64,000 nt of DNA from Allacma fusca (GCA_947179485.1 OX359245.1:77115067-77179066), one strand, 5' to 3'; shown: positions 1-11,727, counted from the stretch's first letter. The notes: generated by a model from the sequence alone, not told the origin. Translations and numbers: made by a program.

Positions 1-277
1 TAAACCAAATACCCCGAAGCCACCAAGCCTCATGTAACCAATTAACCAAAAAACAATGGAAATATTCGTATTTTCTAGGGACAATGCTTCAAAGTCTTTA
101 ACCGTAATCTCGTTACGTAGTTGTTCTAGTGCTCGTTTGTGAAATCGGTTTTTAGAAATCTTGGCCAATTTAATCCACAACCCCAATATTCCAGAAACCT
201 CAAAGCGCTTATATCTATCTAACGGTCGGTTTTTGTAAACGCTTGACAAATAATCAAATTTTAAAAACAGCTGAACC
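1..277 (-). pseudogene. 3' fragment of an ionotropic receptor gene
   Basis: The minus strand encodes the end of an IR closely similar to the C-terminal part of the intact receptor at 679-2856: the FKNRPLxRFK/SGILGLW region, the basic FHKRAxEQLR stretch, KDFEALSLEN and the start of the last membrane segment (FWLIGY). Similarity stops near base 277, after the equivalent of KLFLKFD, and the sequence further upstream is unrelated, so the receptor's N-terminal 80 per cent is missing. The GLWDKW motif reads GLWIKL here. The window edge cuts the extreme C-terminus. It is a tandem duplicate fragment, not a functional gene. Bases 278-678 show no gene. Confidence 0.75.
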
Positions 278-678
278 ATGGAACAAAATCAGAGTTTCCC
301 TGCTGCGGATACAGCTGTGTATTGAACTGATGAGGGACTACGATAAAACATTTTCACTTGTATAAATGATTTTATATTCTTTTGATGAGTAAATACTCTG
401 GAGTTAATCAATTTATCGGGAATTTATTATTTAATAATGTGTAATGCCAATGTTAGGCGATGAGTCTATTCTAGCACGAATTGCGTTAATTTTTTATATT
501 TTATCATACGCACATAATTTAAGTTAACTATGATGTTTTATAATTCGATGCTTGAAACCGTTAATGCCCCGTACACGCGTTTTGTATTGCATTTTATCTA
601 AATGGAATACATGGATCTAAAAAGGAGCAAGGTGTTTCAGCATGTGCAATGTGCGCCGTATATGAGCACATATTATTA

Positions 679-2856
679 CTATGCTACAAGGTGTGCAAAA
701 AAAGTTCTTGTTATCTCTAAACCAAGTACCCCTATGCCACCCAACCACATGTAACCAATTAACCAAAAAACAATGGAAATATTCGAATTTTCAAGAGACA
801 ATGCTTCAAAGTCTTTAACAGTAATCTCACTACGCAGTTGTTCTTTTGCTCGTTTGTGAAATCGGTTATTAAAAATGTTGGCCCATTTATCCCACAATCC
901 CAATATTCCAGAAAATATAAGGGGCTTAAATCTCTCCAACGGCCGGTTTTTAAAAACGCCTGGTAATTCATCAAATTTCAAAAACAGCTGCTTACGAAGA
1001 AAACCATCGGAAACATGAAAGTTGTGATGGAAACGTTTGAAATTCGATAATTTGGATGCCCCAATGAAAAATTCCCAGTAGCCAATGAACTCGGATTCCT
1101 CAACAACAAGCGCTGTTTTGGGTTTTGAAAGTTGCGTGTTCAAGAACTCAAAACTCAGCCCATCTCCACAAATGTAATAGATTCTATTCAGCAAACCAAT
1201 AAGATATTTAGAATTGAGTTTATTTGTCATGGAAACTGATGGAATAGAATTGTAATTCGTAAAGAACTGATCCGCGATTTTGTCAATCAGAAGGCACCCA
1301 CTTTCAGTGCCGCAAACTATTTCGTTACGATCAAAAGTGCAATAGGATGTTCCAAGATGGGGATCAAATCCAGATTCTGACTTTTCTTGGTATATTTTTT
1401 CAAGTTCAATCCTGCTGTCCTGACAATTGCTTTCGTTTACAACAACGTAGAGGGTAAAGTTTTCCAGCTCTGTGAAATATTTCCATTTGGTTTCAAAAGG
1501 GTACCCAATAGCGTAATCCGATTTAGCCACGCCCTTGTAACAATTTGTCAACACGATCCCAGCAAACAACCAGCATGTACATATCATATAACAAAATTTC
1601 AGGAGCTGGAAGTTTTTCTTAGCCCTTCCTTTCAATGGTGTTTCACCATGACACTGTTCAAGTAAAACACCTACAAACCAAAGCGCATCGTATGACATTA
1701 CTGAAATCTTTGAAGGATTATTTCTGAACTCAAACAACAACAATACAACCCCAACGACCGCTACTAAAACGACTGTTGTTACGATTATAGCCCACCAGAC
1801 CTGTGGTTGAAAAGGTGCAAACAGCATGTATTTATTTTTTATACTGGCCACTGAATCGGATGTAATGAATTTGAAACCCTGTAAATATATATCCGTGTTT
1901 TCTAAATGGAAATAACCTTTGTATCCATGGCGTGCAAATACGTATTCTCCGATTATCGAATTTACTTTTGGTGTAATATACATTATTTCCTTGGATTTGA
2001 TGGACAAAGTGAAGTTTAAGCTTTGCCACAAATTCAAATATAATGCTTCCACAGCGCACATTAAATAGCCTAACTTAGGTGGGAAAGCATCCGTAACAAG
2101 AGATTTGCTGTGCAAGATTTTAAGGTCCATTGAATTCTCAAAAATATCAGCATATTCCAAAGACCAGTATATATTTTTACCATCTTCACTGGTATTAGGT
2201 ATTACTGTCTTTACAAGGTGTTTCCAAAACAGCGTGTCTGCCTCCATACTAATTGATTTGTACGGTTGCCATACTTTTGCTCGTTTTTTGGCACATAATT
2301 TGCATAGGAATGACCAATTTTCAATTGTATACATACGGTTCTGAATACTTGAAGTTGGTTTAGGATTTCCAAGGTTTATAAGGAATATTGGTGCAGAAAC
2401 ACGTGGGCCGATGTTCGGTTCAATCATGTGAATATTTGTAGTTGTTGTAATGATGAATGCAATTGAACCAGTATTGACAGAAATCATGCCTTCCAGTTTC
2501 GCCCCAACAGAAACAACCATCATAGCACATGATGCCTGAACCAATTTTGGCACGTTTTTGTGGATATTCGAACTCCCACCTGTATAAACTGGTTGTAGCT
2601 CCACTGCTATTCTAAGAGGATTATGTAATCGTACTGTGGGAGTGACTATGTCTATTAAATCATTTGTAAGTTCGAAGATTTCTATCACACAGAAAGGAAA
2701 ATTGGAAAGAATGGTCGTTAAATCAGCGATTCCGAAATTTGTATTTTCAATCCTTTGATATTTTGTGTAGATGTCGGATTGCAAAAACGTAAAACAGTTT
2801 CTTACTTGAACCTGTGTTGGAATTAGAAGAATGAGGTAACGCACGAAGAAGAACAT
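679..2856 (-). CDS. Divergent ionotropic receptor (intact, single exon)
   Basis: A 725-residue open frame without introns, starting at an ATG. It has a hydrophobic leader (residues 1-18), a long extracellular region, a first membrane segment (about 355-377, WWAIIVTTVVLVAVV), a re-entrant pore-like segment (about 386-402, ALWFVGVLLEQ), a second membrane segment (about 414-440, ending GIVLTNCYKG), a second extracellular lobe of about 250 residues, and a last membrane segment (about 693-717). This order (S1, M1, pore, M2, S2, M3) is that of arthropod chemosensory IRs, which are ligand-gated cation channels related to ionotropic glutamate receptors. The LTNxYKG motif at the end of M2 is where the family's gating motif lies. 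I see no conserved glutamate-binding signature, so the ligand is unknown. It is one of two fully intact IRs here. Family assignment is by architecture, not by database search. Confidence 0.85.
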   Translation of the reverse strand: MFFFVRYLILLIPTQVQVRNCFTFLQSDIYTKYQRIENTNFGIADLTTILSNFPFCVIEIFELTNDLIDIVTPTVRLHNPLRIAVELQPVYTGGSSNIHKNVPKLVQASCAMMVVSVGAKLEGMISVNTGSIAFIITTTTNIHMIEPNIGPRVSAPIFLINLGNPKPTSSIQNRMYTIENWSFLCKLCAKKRAKVWQPYKSISMEADTLFWKHLVKTVIPNTSEDGKNIYWSLEYADIFENSMDLKILHSKSLVTDAFPPKLGYLMCAVEALYLNLWQSLNFTLSIKSKEIMYITPKVNSIIGEYVFARHGYKGYFHLENTDIYLQGFKFITSDSVASIKNKYMLFAPFQPQVWWAIIVTTVVLVAVVGVVLLLFEFRNNPSKISVMSYDALWFVGVLLEQCHGETPLKGRAKKNFQLLKFCYMICTCWLFAGIVLTNCYKGVAKSDYAIGYPFETKWKYFTELENFTLYVVVNESNCQDSRIELEKIYQEKSESGFDPHLGTSYCTFDRNEIVCGTESGCLLIDKIADQFFTNYNSIPSVSMTNKLNSKYLIGLLNRIYYICGDGLSFEFLNTQLSKPKTALVVEESEFIGYWEFFIGASKLSNFKRFHHNFHVSDGFLRKQLFLKFDELPGVFKNRPLERFKPLIFSGILGLWDKWANIFNNRFHKRAKEQLRSEITVKDFEALSLENSNISIVFWLIGYMWLGGIGVLGLEITRTFFAHLVA

Positions 2857-3715
2857 GGTCCACGGTTACAAGTCAAAATTTGGCCACCACCAATATTTTT
2901 GAATAGAGGTTGTTAATTGTGAGTACAGTAAAACTGAAATAGGCAAAGTAGTTGAAGAAAACGATATGAAACTTGATCGAAACCAAGTGAGCAAGGGAAT
3001 ACACGCAATGATGACAAATCTAATACTATTGCACAATAGGTCTATTTCTGTGCCAAAATTGAAGGTTTAATGCACATGATGCATCTTTAATCGTTTTGAT
3101 GAAAGTATACAATCGTTTGGCTATTCTGTATATGGTTTAGAATATTTAAATTACTACGAATACAGTGTCTATGTTTATTTGGAGCGAAAAGGTTATCTTA
3201 TTTGGTGCAGAAACATGTTCAGTTTTCCTGGGGATAAGTATTTCTTCTGTAAATTGTCTATGCTTATACATTTACCAGCGGTTGCATTTGCTAAAATTGA
3301 ACAGTAATTAGCCCTGTGGTTATAACTTTACCCGCGGTAGCAAATGGGCAAATGTAAGCAAGTTTTGCTGCCCGTTTAGAGTCCTAAAAATGTGCGCTCT
3401 TTGAAAACTGGTTAAGAAAACATTTATTTGTATAGTGCATGGTTACATGTTTTAACGGGATGATTACTAAACATATAGAAATAACTTGCATACAACCATT
3501 TTATCTAACTGTTAATGTGTACTCGTTTTTATATTTTCCTGTTCGTTTTTCCTTCAAACAACTTAATTTTAGTGCTTTTCACTACCGACTAAGAGGTTTT
3601 GACACTTGGTAAGCGTGTTTCAGGATTATTATTGAATCAGATAATTGTATTCATAAAAGATTAAGCAGCTTTTCTTATGTCAACAGATAAAGCCCATTTG
3701 TCGAAATTCGCCAGG

Positions 3716-3844
3716 ATGTCATTCATGAAGCGGAAATTATACCCGTGGTTTTTGTTTTTCGTATTCTTTCCAAACATTTCCGTGAGTACTCGTCAGGCTC
3801 GTAGACGACTGACGTATGGTTGTGTCAAAGTTACAAGTATATAG
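3716..3844 (+). CDS. Tiny signal-peptide-like ORF, possibly a first exon
   Basis: A 42-codon frame starting ATG. It has two lysines and an arginine followed by a strongly hydrophobic run (YPWFLFFVFFPNIS), which resembles a signal peptide. A good splice donor consensus (TCC then GTGAGT) lies just after this run, so it could be the first exon of a small secreted-protein gene, but I could not find a matching second exon. It may equally be chance in AT-rich DNA. Confidence 0.15.
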   Translation: MSFMKRKLYPWFLFFVFFPNISVSTRQARRRLTYGCVKVTSI

Positions 3845-4717
3845 TAAAATAAATAAAACCATGCAGTAGAACGGATGCAAATTAAAAAATAAATAAATAA
3901 AATAACATTTATTTGCGTTTCATGTCAAATAACCCATTCCCGGTCACGGGATACAATGGACTTTCGATTCATTATATAAAGAAATTCTTCACGTGATTCT
4001 CAATGTCCACCATGTTTCCTCCGGCCCCTTTGTATCATCATTAACTGGAGACACACTTGTGTTGCAAAACTTTACGGGCGAACTTTTATCGTTCTAATCA
4101 AACTCCAACAAATTTTTAACGCATTTCGAGCTGCTGTTTAGTACGAGAAGCTGCCCAGTACTCCCAACACCACTAATGATACCCAACCATTTTGGTTCAG
4201 CTTAACGGGACCAATGTGCTGTAATCGCTAAAATTCAAGATTCTGTTCCGGTGAAAATTACATTCTGAGTTGTCTTTTCATTTCAAGAGTTTCTCGTCCA
4301 ATCGTTTGACAATTTTTGGAAACAGATACCGTGCTTTAGTTTTAAGATCTGGCACCGGTTCAAAGGATTTGGACGTGTCTATATAAGCTCAGGGGAAAAG
4401 GTACAAAATTTAAGTAGCAGTTACATACATCTGTTGCTACCGGACATTTCCAGATACAATATTTTGGTACCATGTGAGCACTAAGAAGAAGATGGATGTC
4501 ATTAACAAACAGCTGAAAACCTGCTAATTTATCGTTGAAATCTCTGTATAGCATAAATTATGTATAGTTGTAGAAACTCTAAAACATTTACAGTAAACTT
4601 ACATCTAAATGACACCATAATTGAATTAAATTGTGGTTCGTCATAGGTTTATGACATATGCACTGACTTTTATGGACATTACTTGTGTCAAAAGTAAGGC
4701 TGTGTTCGTGTTTGATT

Positions 4718-5060
4718 GAAATCGGCCGGATAGCTTTTAGAAAATATTCTGAAAATTTAGGTCGTTAAGTCAAATGACAGTTATCTCCAAAACTAATAAA
4801 TTTATTTCAATGAAATGTTTTGTGAATATTTGCTTATGTAAATAATAATTGTTACTACATGGGGTTGAAATTGGCCTGATAGTTTTTCCGAAAACCAATC
4901 TGAAAATTCGAACTTCAAGTCACATGACAGTTATCTCTAAAACTGCTAAATCGATTTCAATGGAATATTTTGCATAGGTACATAGTAATGGTTACTGTCT
5001 ATGTAGTTGAAATCGGCTGGATAGTTTTTTTGAAAAAAACTCAAAATTCATTTTACTTAT
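4718..5060. repeat. Three degenerate direct repeats of about 145 bases
   Basis: Copies start near 4718, 4867 and 5009, each with GAAATCGGCCGGATAG-like bases, then a run of T or A with TCTGAAAATT, then AAGTCA(A)ATGACAGTTATCTC, then AAAAC..AATCGATTTCAATG. Spacing is 149 and 142 bases. The last copy is incomplete and abuts the receptor pseudogene. Confidence 0.7.
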
Positions 5061-7302
5061 ACGGCGGTAGCTGACGCCGCCCTACGTGAAGCCTCAAATT
5101 ATCGCGTAGGAATGATGTTTTGACTTGAAAGGTTTAGTAAAACTTGAATAACTTGATTTTTGAGACAATAAATCCATACAATTATATTAAAAAGGAATCC
5201 GACAGTTGAAATCACAAAACTTAAGGCACCATGAAGCATGCATTTTTTCACGAAGAATGAAACATTATCCCGGGTAAACATGTCTCCGAAGAAACGTCTG
5301 CCAATCTCTAAACCAAACACCGCCAAACAACACAACCACCCATAAATAATCAATAAAAAGACACGGAAAATATTGGAATTCCCTAACGACAACGCTTGAA
5401 AGTCCTTTACATTAATGTCTTTATTTAGTTCTTCTTGTGCGTTTTTGTGAATTCGGTTGATGTGAATTCTGGCCCATTTATCCCACAATCCCAATATTCC
5501 AGAAAACACAAGGAGCTTAAATCTATCTAGCGGTCGGTTTTTAAAAATACCTGGTAATTCATCAAATTTTAAAAACAGTTGATTGGGAAGGAAACCATCG
5601 GAAACATGAAAGTTGTGATGGAAACGATTCAAATTTGGTAATTTGGCCGCCGCAATGAAATATTCCCAGTAACCAATGAACTCTGATTCCGCAACAACAA
5701 GCTCTGTTTTAGGTTTTGAAAGTTGCAAATTCAAGAACTCATAATTAAGTTCATTTCCACAAATGTATTAGATTCTATTCAATAAATCATTAAGACATTG
5801 TGAATCGAGTTGCTCTTTCTCGGAATTTGCAGAGAGACTCGCCAAGATATTTTCGTTGATTTTGTCAAACAGCTGACACCCACTATCAGGGCTGCAAACC
5901 ATTCTGTTACGTGCAAAATTGCAATAGCTTGCAATTAGGTGTGGATTGAATTTTTCCCCAAATTTCAAATTTTTTCGGGATATTTCTTCCAGTTCGGTCC
6001 TTCTGTTGTGGCAATTGCTATTGTTAACAATCAGATAGAGTGTAAAGTTGTTCAGCTCTGTAAAATATTTCCATTTCGTTTGAAAATGGTATCCAATCGA
6101 GTAATCCGATTTATTGACGCCTGTATACGAATTTGTCAACACGATACCCGCAAATAACCAACATGTACAAATAATATAACAAAATTGTAGGAGCTGAAAG
6201 TTTTTCTGGGCTTTCCCTCTCAATGGTGTTTCACTATCACACTGTTCAACTAAAACGCCTACAAACCAAAGTACATGATACGATATCTCTGAAGTCATTG
6301 GAGCATTGTTATTGTTGTGCATATAAGAGCCCACTCTAGAGAAGGTTGAAAGTCTGCTTATTTTCTTTGAATAGTCTACTTATTTTTGATACGGGTGACT
6401 GAATCCGCTGTAATAAATTTAAATCCACGGAAATATATGCCCGTGCTCTGTAAATCAAAATAACCGCCGTTACCAAAAGGTAAAATTGCATACTCGCCGT
6501 TTACGAAAGTTATACTTGGTACACTTGATTCCGGGACTGTTTCAACAGAGTGAAATTCAAACTTTGCAGCAAATTCAAATACAGCGCTTCTGCGGTGCAT
6601 ATTAAATAGTCGAATTTAGGCGGAAAGGCATCCGTAACAACGGATTTTCTTTGCCACTCTTTATCAAGCATTACTTTCTCGAAATAATCAGCATATTGCA
6701 AAAACCAGTAAATATTTTTACCGTCTTCACTAGTACTTTGTATTACAGTCATTAAAAGGAGGTTCCAAAAGCGGCTATCTGTCTCCATACTATATGTTTT
6801 ATACGGATGCCATACTTTGCTTGGCTGTATTGCACATGACACGCACAGGTATGCCCAATTTTCAATTGTGTATACTTTGTTTGAAGGATTTATTTGGGAG
6901 TTTATAACCGTGTTATAGTTTCCCAGGTTTATAAGAAATATTGGTGCGGAAAAGCGGAGGCCAACCTTATTATCAATTATTTCTGTTTCTTGATGGTGTA
7001 ACGCTAAATGCAATTTCGTTATTTACTGAGACTGGATCTTCAACGACCCAATCGATGATTTCCAGTTTGTCACCTACTGTAACAATATGGACGGCACAAG
7101 ATGTTTGAGCCAGTTTTAGTACAGTGTTGTGGAGGTTCCTCTCATCCATATAAGGAGGCTTAAATTGCGATGTTATCCGAACAGTATTTTATAATCGGAC
7201 TGTGGGGGTGACAACGTCAATGTGATCTTGTGTAAGATCGAAGAAATCTATTAAACAGGAAGGAAAATAAGATAGGATGGGCGTCAAATCACTGCTTCCA
7301 AA

Positions 7303-9250
7303 TAGTGCTGCGCTCGGGTCATGTATTTACAAAGATCCGACCACGAACTTGACTTGACCCCGACCTCTCAAGTACGTATTTCAAGATTACCCGAACTTGA
7401 CATTTTCAGTTCAAGTAATACTTGAATGAAACAAGTTCGGGTTTTCAAGTAATTCTCAGATTACTTGACCATGATTTTATACGCGCGTTTCGGCTTCAAC
7501 TTCAACTTGACCATGACCCGAACTTGACTATGAACTTGAACTTTTAAGTAATTACTTTCAAGTAATCCATTGGACGTCAAAATACTTAAATTTTAATGAA
7601 TTTATATTTATAATGAAAGCGAACCTGGGTTTCTAACAGTGCTGCCCGAGTCTAGTCAGACTTGACTTGAAAACTTGCGACTTGACTAGACTTGCAGGTA
7701 AAAATACCATTGCAGTAAAACTTGACTGGACTACATCCTGTTTGTGTAATTATGGGACTTGACTTGACTAGACTCCTTGCAGGGATAACAACTTAGTGAT
7801 TGACTTGACTCGACTAGCCGTTTTTGTTGGCATTTTCTAGTCATGACTAACGCCAGCACCCTCGAGCGGTCGATAAAATTCCAAAATCATGCAAATTATT
7901 ACGTTTGCAGGTTTTCATCTAGCTTCATCCACTACTGCGATTGGATAAATACTACTATGCCACATTCACAGAATCATAGGACGACTTTTCAAGCTGTAAC
8001 AACTCCAAAAATACAGCTGCTTGTCGTTTGCACTTGTTCTGATTGTTATTTTCAAGCCAATATTTTCAACTTGTGTATTTTGGTTAGCCACCGTTTATTA
8101 TACCAAAATTCTAGTTTTTTGTTATACAAAACCAGAAGGTTCTGAAAAATCTTCACGAAAAAATGTTGTGACTTATCATACATACTCAAATTTAAGCAAT
8201 GCATTGATGGAAGATAGCGTTGTTTCGAATAAATTCGAAGTGAACATTATTTGTAAACAGCGAGCAGAATTCAAAAGTGAGAAATTAGTAAAAATTCCCA
8301 GTGGGATTAGAAATGGAGTAATAAAACTTCGAATTCACTTTTTCATGCTTAAGTAGAAGGTAAGATTAAATATTTCTACTTGGTGGGAATATTTGCTTCA
8401 ACTGTAAGACTGGAAGACTTGACTTGACTAGGACTTGACTACACTTTCCTGCCCTATTTTGAGACTATGACTTGACTTGACTAGCTAGATGGAAAATCCA
8501 GGTGACTTGACTTGACTTGACTATGTCGAATGCATATAGTGGCTGACTAGACTAGACTTGACTTCGAAGGGCTGGCGGGCAGCACTGGTTTCTAACACAC
8601 TAGCTTTCACCCAGCATTTTGCGAGCAACCGCCTCTAAAAATAATAATTGTATTTATGGTTCCTTTCAATGAATGTAGAACGATGGTACACTGCAGATCT
8701 ACTCTGATTTCTTGTAGCGGGTGGGTCTGGTGACTCAGTTGACATTTTCGGTGAACACAGAACTCCTTTTAGGTTTTGTTGCCACATACTATTATAAACA
8801 TGGGTGCTAACATTTCCACGGAGCCATATGAATGTTGAGCTTTCTTTTGTATTGGCGTACACGGAACAAATTAACAAATGCCGCTTAAAGTGACGTATTA
8901 AATGCCGTTTTAAGTTTCATTTAGTACAGTGAATCGTAAGTGAATTGAAAACTCCCTCAACCATGAAGAATTGCACAAACAAAATTACTTGAACTTGTAC
9001 ACGAAAAACTCAAGTTCGTGGTCAAGTACTTCTTAATATTTACTTGAACATGATCAAGTACTATGGTTCAAGTAAAATAATTATACTTGACCACGAACTT
9101 GACTTGAGGTAAGAAATCATGGTCAAGTCCATGAAATACCTGAACACGACCCGAACCGTTCATGGTTGTAAATTTATTTACTTGACCACGACCCGAACGC
9201 GAACTTGACTTGAAATACTCGTGTACTACTTGTACTTGTACGCAGCTCTG
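7303..9250. mobile_element. hAT-like non-autonomous DNA transposon (outer of a nested pair)
   Basis: Inserted in the first coding part of the receptor pseudogene. The 8-base sequence CTTCCAAA occurs on both sides (7295-7302 and 9251-9258) and aligns with single-copy sequence in the uninterrupted paralogues, so it is a target-site duplication. The ends are imperfect inverted repeats: TAGTGCTGCG on the left and CAGAGCTGCG (reverse complement) on the right. Both subterminal regions are packed with ACTTGACTTGA and GACCACGAACTTG motifs in both orientations. An 8-base duplication and CAGNG-type ends are typical of the hAT superfamily. No transposase is visible. Without the inner element it would be about 1 kb. 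Confidence 0.8.
7637..8587. mobile_element. hAT-like non-autonomous DNA transposon (inner, nested)
   Basis: A 951-base element inserted into the outer element. The target duplication GTTTCTAA is perfect (7629-7636 and 8588-8595). The ends are the inverted repeats CAGTGCTGCCCG and CGGGCAGCACTG, interrupted on the right by a short GGCTGG spacer further in. Subterminal regions contain many ACTTGACTTGACTAG direct and inverted copies. Internal open frames near 7843-8356 resemble no transposase I know and are probably chance. The element is non-autonomous. Confidence 0.88.
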
Positions 9251-9378
9251 CTTCCAAAAATGTTACTTTCATTCGTTGGAAGTGTTTGGCTAATGTTGGA
9301 CCTCAAAAACGAAAAACAGTTCCGTGTTTGGAGATGTACTTGAATCAAAACAAACAAGTTCTAGATGGAAAAAATCAT

Positions 9379-10143
9379 GATTGGTGGTTAATTATAACTA
9401 TACTACACTTTTTCATTCTTTACATCACAGTGAAAATATATTTAAATAAAAAGGAGAAGATAAAACAAATTCCAAGGAAAAGTATACTCATGCAAGCAGA
9501 GAACGTCACAAATACAGTACATGGAATCTACATCCAGCAATTTCACAAGTACTTAATTTCCGGGGTAAAATACTGACGCTTTGTTTCTGCTTCTGGTGCA
9601 GCTCTGTTTCTTTGATGAATTACAATGCCTGAAGACTTGTGCAAATTGCTACGAATAGTAGCAATTTACAAAGCTTCCAAGCTAATCCTTTAATTCCTGT
9701 CCGTATGAAAATGTATACATGGGTGTTGAAAAACGTATTGAGTTGATTGGATATTTGTTGAGAGTATACGACCTTTATACGTAATAGACAATATCACTAA
9801 AACAATGGATCAACTATTTCATACAAGTGCCAAGAAACTACTCAAATTGGTCAATTATTAGTGTTTTATCAGTTTGGTAATATGAAGCGTCAATTGATTG
9901 TTGACGTTTTTTAATAATTTGTCTGTTTAGGTTTACCTCTTATGTCTATTGAATAATATTTTGTTTCAAAATCAATTACAGACGTAATGGCTCCTTCAAC
10001 TTTTCATATGCAAGAATATGCAGTAATATGCTTCCAACCGTGCTGTAGCTAGTAGAAGATTTTCATCCTATTGCATGACCTAAAGTATTTTCCAAAGTTT
10101 TGAATCCGTTTGGATTGCACAAAGAATTCACGCGATTTGGTCT
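9379..10143. other. Intergenic spacer
   Basis: AT-rich flank upstream of the split receptor pseudogene. I see no gene. An open frame on the plus strand at 9286-9576 is only the complement of receptor leader sequence plus flank, so I do not annotate it. Confidence 0.5.
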
Positions 10144-10926
10144 CAGTGCTCCGACTGGGCACAGAAACCGTGTACCCGTACCTGTACCAGATTACCGGGT
10201 GTTGTACCTATACCCGTACCCGTATAATCATTTGATAGCGTTGCGTTACGTTACAATATCGTTTTCTGTTTACATACGCTGGAACACTATAGTAATTCCG
10301 GAAATGTTTAGCACATCCTAGTTTCGTTACCGTTACGTTATTAAGTGCTCCAAATATAGACCGTTACGATAAAAAACGGCGTTATTGCGTTTTTCTTGGG
10401 TAAAAGTAATTTAACAGACGCATCACTGGCCCTTCACCCTGAAATTCTTTTTTGATGAGTTTCATTCTTTAAACAGATTATCAATTTGTTTATTAAATCT
10501 GAGGGGAATCATTAGAAGCGTTGATTACAACAACCACGTAATCATAAATGAAACGAAGCCACTGGCTATGTCACTAACGCAAGTGTCTGTGTACAAAGAA
10601 ACAAGCAACTCCACCGTTGGCAGTTCTTATTGTTAGCCGTAGTAATCCATCACAGCAGGAATTCTTGAAGTACCCAAACATACTGGGGTACAGCACCCAC
10701 GGGTACAGATATTTTACATAGTAATATCCGTATCTATTGGGTACTACCCGATTGCCATTGAGTAAGTACCCACACCCGTACCTGTACCCACTTTAATGTC
10801 TAAAATCCAGAGTACCCAGGTAGTACCCGCGTACTTGCGAGTACGTAACTTCTGTACCCCGGTAGTAACAATACCAGTACCCACACCCACTTACCCGAGT
10901 ATTATACGTAAACAGTCCGAGCACTG
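10144..10926. mobile_element. hAT-like element with GTACCCGTACC subterminal repeats
   Basis: A 783-base element with inverted ends CAGTGCTCCGACTG (left) and CAGTGCTCGGACTG (right, reverse complement). It is flanked by an imperfect 8-base duplication (TTTGGTCT and TTTGGCCC). Both subterminal regions are dense in TACCCGTACCTGTACC-like motifs and their complements. The interior carries no transposase. The diverged target duplication suggests an older insertion than the nested pair at 7.3-9.3 kb. Confidence 0.78.
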
Positions 10927-11500
10927 TTTGGCCCCCATATATCCTTATTGGAATTTTGACAATCTACGGGTCATATTCTGCAAGGATACCCGACTGTTAA
11001 AATCTTTGATACTTTGGATTGTTTGTTGTCACGAAAATGTGATGCACCAGAAAGATGTTGCATTGATTTCGGGTTAATATTTTATTAGAAGCATGCGATA
11101 TGAGTTTTGTTTCCCCACTACTCTAGAGATATGTATACATAATTTGTGTAAGACATTTAAAACACAATATAAATCCAGTAGTGCTAAGGATAAAGTCCTT
11201 GTAATTACCTTGTACGGACCGTCATAGCAGCATTTATTCTAATTTAAGTATACTAGGAATTTATAAATTCATACTGATAGTTTATGGTAACTAAATTAGT
11301 TAAATATATGTACCTACACAGATATAATAATTCCTGCAAACGCTAGAACGTTTCCACTGTAAACAATCCAGTGAAAATTAATTCCTAGTTCAATTAGAGC
11401 CCGAATTTTTTAACGGCTTCATTGTCGGAGAATCGAAATGACTACTGGATCCACTAACATAGGAACACACTTAAGTATAAAATTAATTCTATTCGTTGTT
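10927..11500. other. Intergenic spacer
   Basis: AT-rich sequence between a hAT-like element and a hAT transposase relic. I see no gene or clear repeat in it. Confidence 0.4.
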
Positions 11501-11727
11501 TATTACCAGTCGCTTCCAAGCAATATAATCTGAATCCGTGTGAGCGGGAAACGTTGCGAAAGGTTGGACGTCGATGAGTCATTACAAAACGATATTCCGT
11601 TGATAGAAGATCTGGGCCATAGTAGAAGGCTCGCTCTATATGTAATCCAGTTCCAGGGACAGCTAAAAAATGTCGGCTCATTCCAGCGAATGTTGGGTAA
11701 CTAGCCTCGTGTTCCTATATGGTGAAA
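11501..11727 (-). pseudogene. Relic of a hAT transposase dimerisation domain
   Basis: On the minus strand, about 70 codons read EASYPTFAGMSRHFLAVPGT, then a segment with IERAF, then a stretch equivalent to the end of the domain. This follows the C-terminal hAT dimerisation pattern (tyrosine-proline, then a leucine or methionine helix, then the alanine/proline strand, then the ER-F motif before the final arginine/leucine helix). The rest of a transposase (zinc finger, DDE catalytic core) is absent. A short inverted repeat TAGGAACAC / GTGTTCCTA brackets the segment (about 11459 and 11709). It shows that an autonomous hAT once inserted here or that a piece was captured. Confidence 0.6.

Larger units (their letters stand above)
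2857..5098. other. Intergenic spacer, AT-rich
   Basis: About 2.2 kb between two receptor genes. I see no convincing conserved gene. It contains one tiny plus-strand open frame (3716-3844) and, at its right end, three degenerate copies of a repeat of about 145 bases; both are listed separately. The rest is AT-rich sequence with stops in all frames. Confidence 0.6.
5099..9378 (-). pseudogene. Ionotropic receptor pseudogene split by nested transposons
   Basis: Receptor sequence continues across several frames: C-terminal part 5099-5734, middle 5768-6334, then 6376-7013 in two frames, and degenerate N-terminal coding up to 7302. It resumes at 9251 and reaches an ATG at 9376-9378 at the position of the other receptors' start. 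The M2 segment (FCYIICTCWLFAGIVLTN), FETKWKYF and GILGLWDKWARI are recognisable. Damage includes at least three frameshifts, a stop codon in the leader (sixth codon), loss of the segment around M1, and a 1948-base insertion. The C-terminus is longer than in its relatives, with an extra hydrophobic stretch. It is not functional as a receptor. Confidence 0.85.

Noticed and set aside
9286..9576. A 96-codon plus-strand frame with a hydrophobic segment
   Set aside because: Its first part is the complement of a receptor leader sequence; the rest is AT-rich flank.
10100..11077. Open frames rich in Val, Pro and Tyr (YPYPYNH, VPVPVPDYR)
   Set aside because: They are read from the GTACCC repeats of a transposon.
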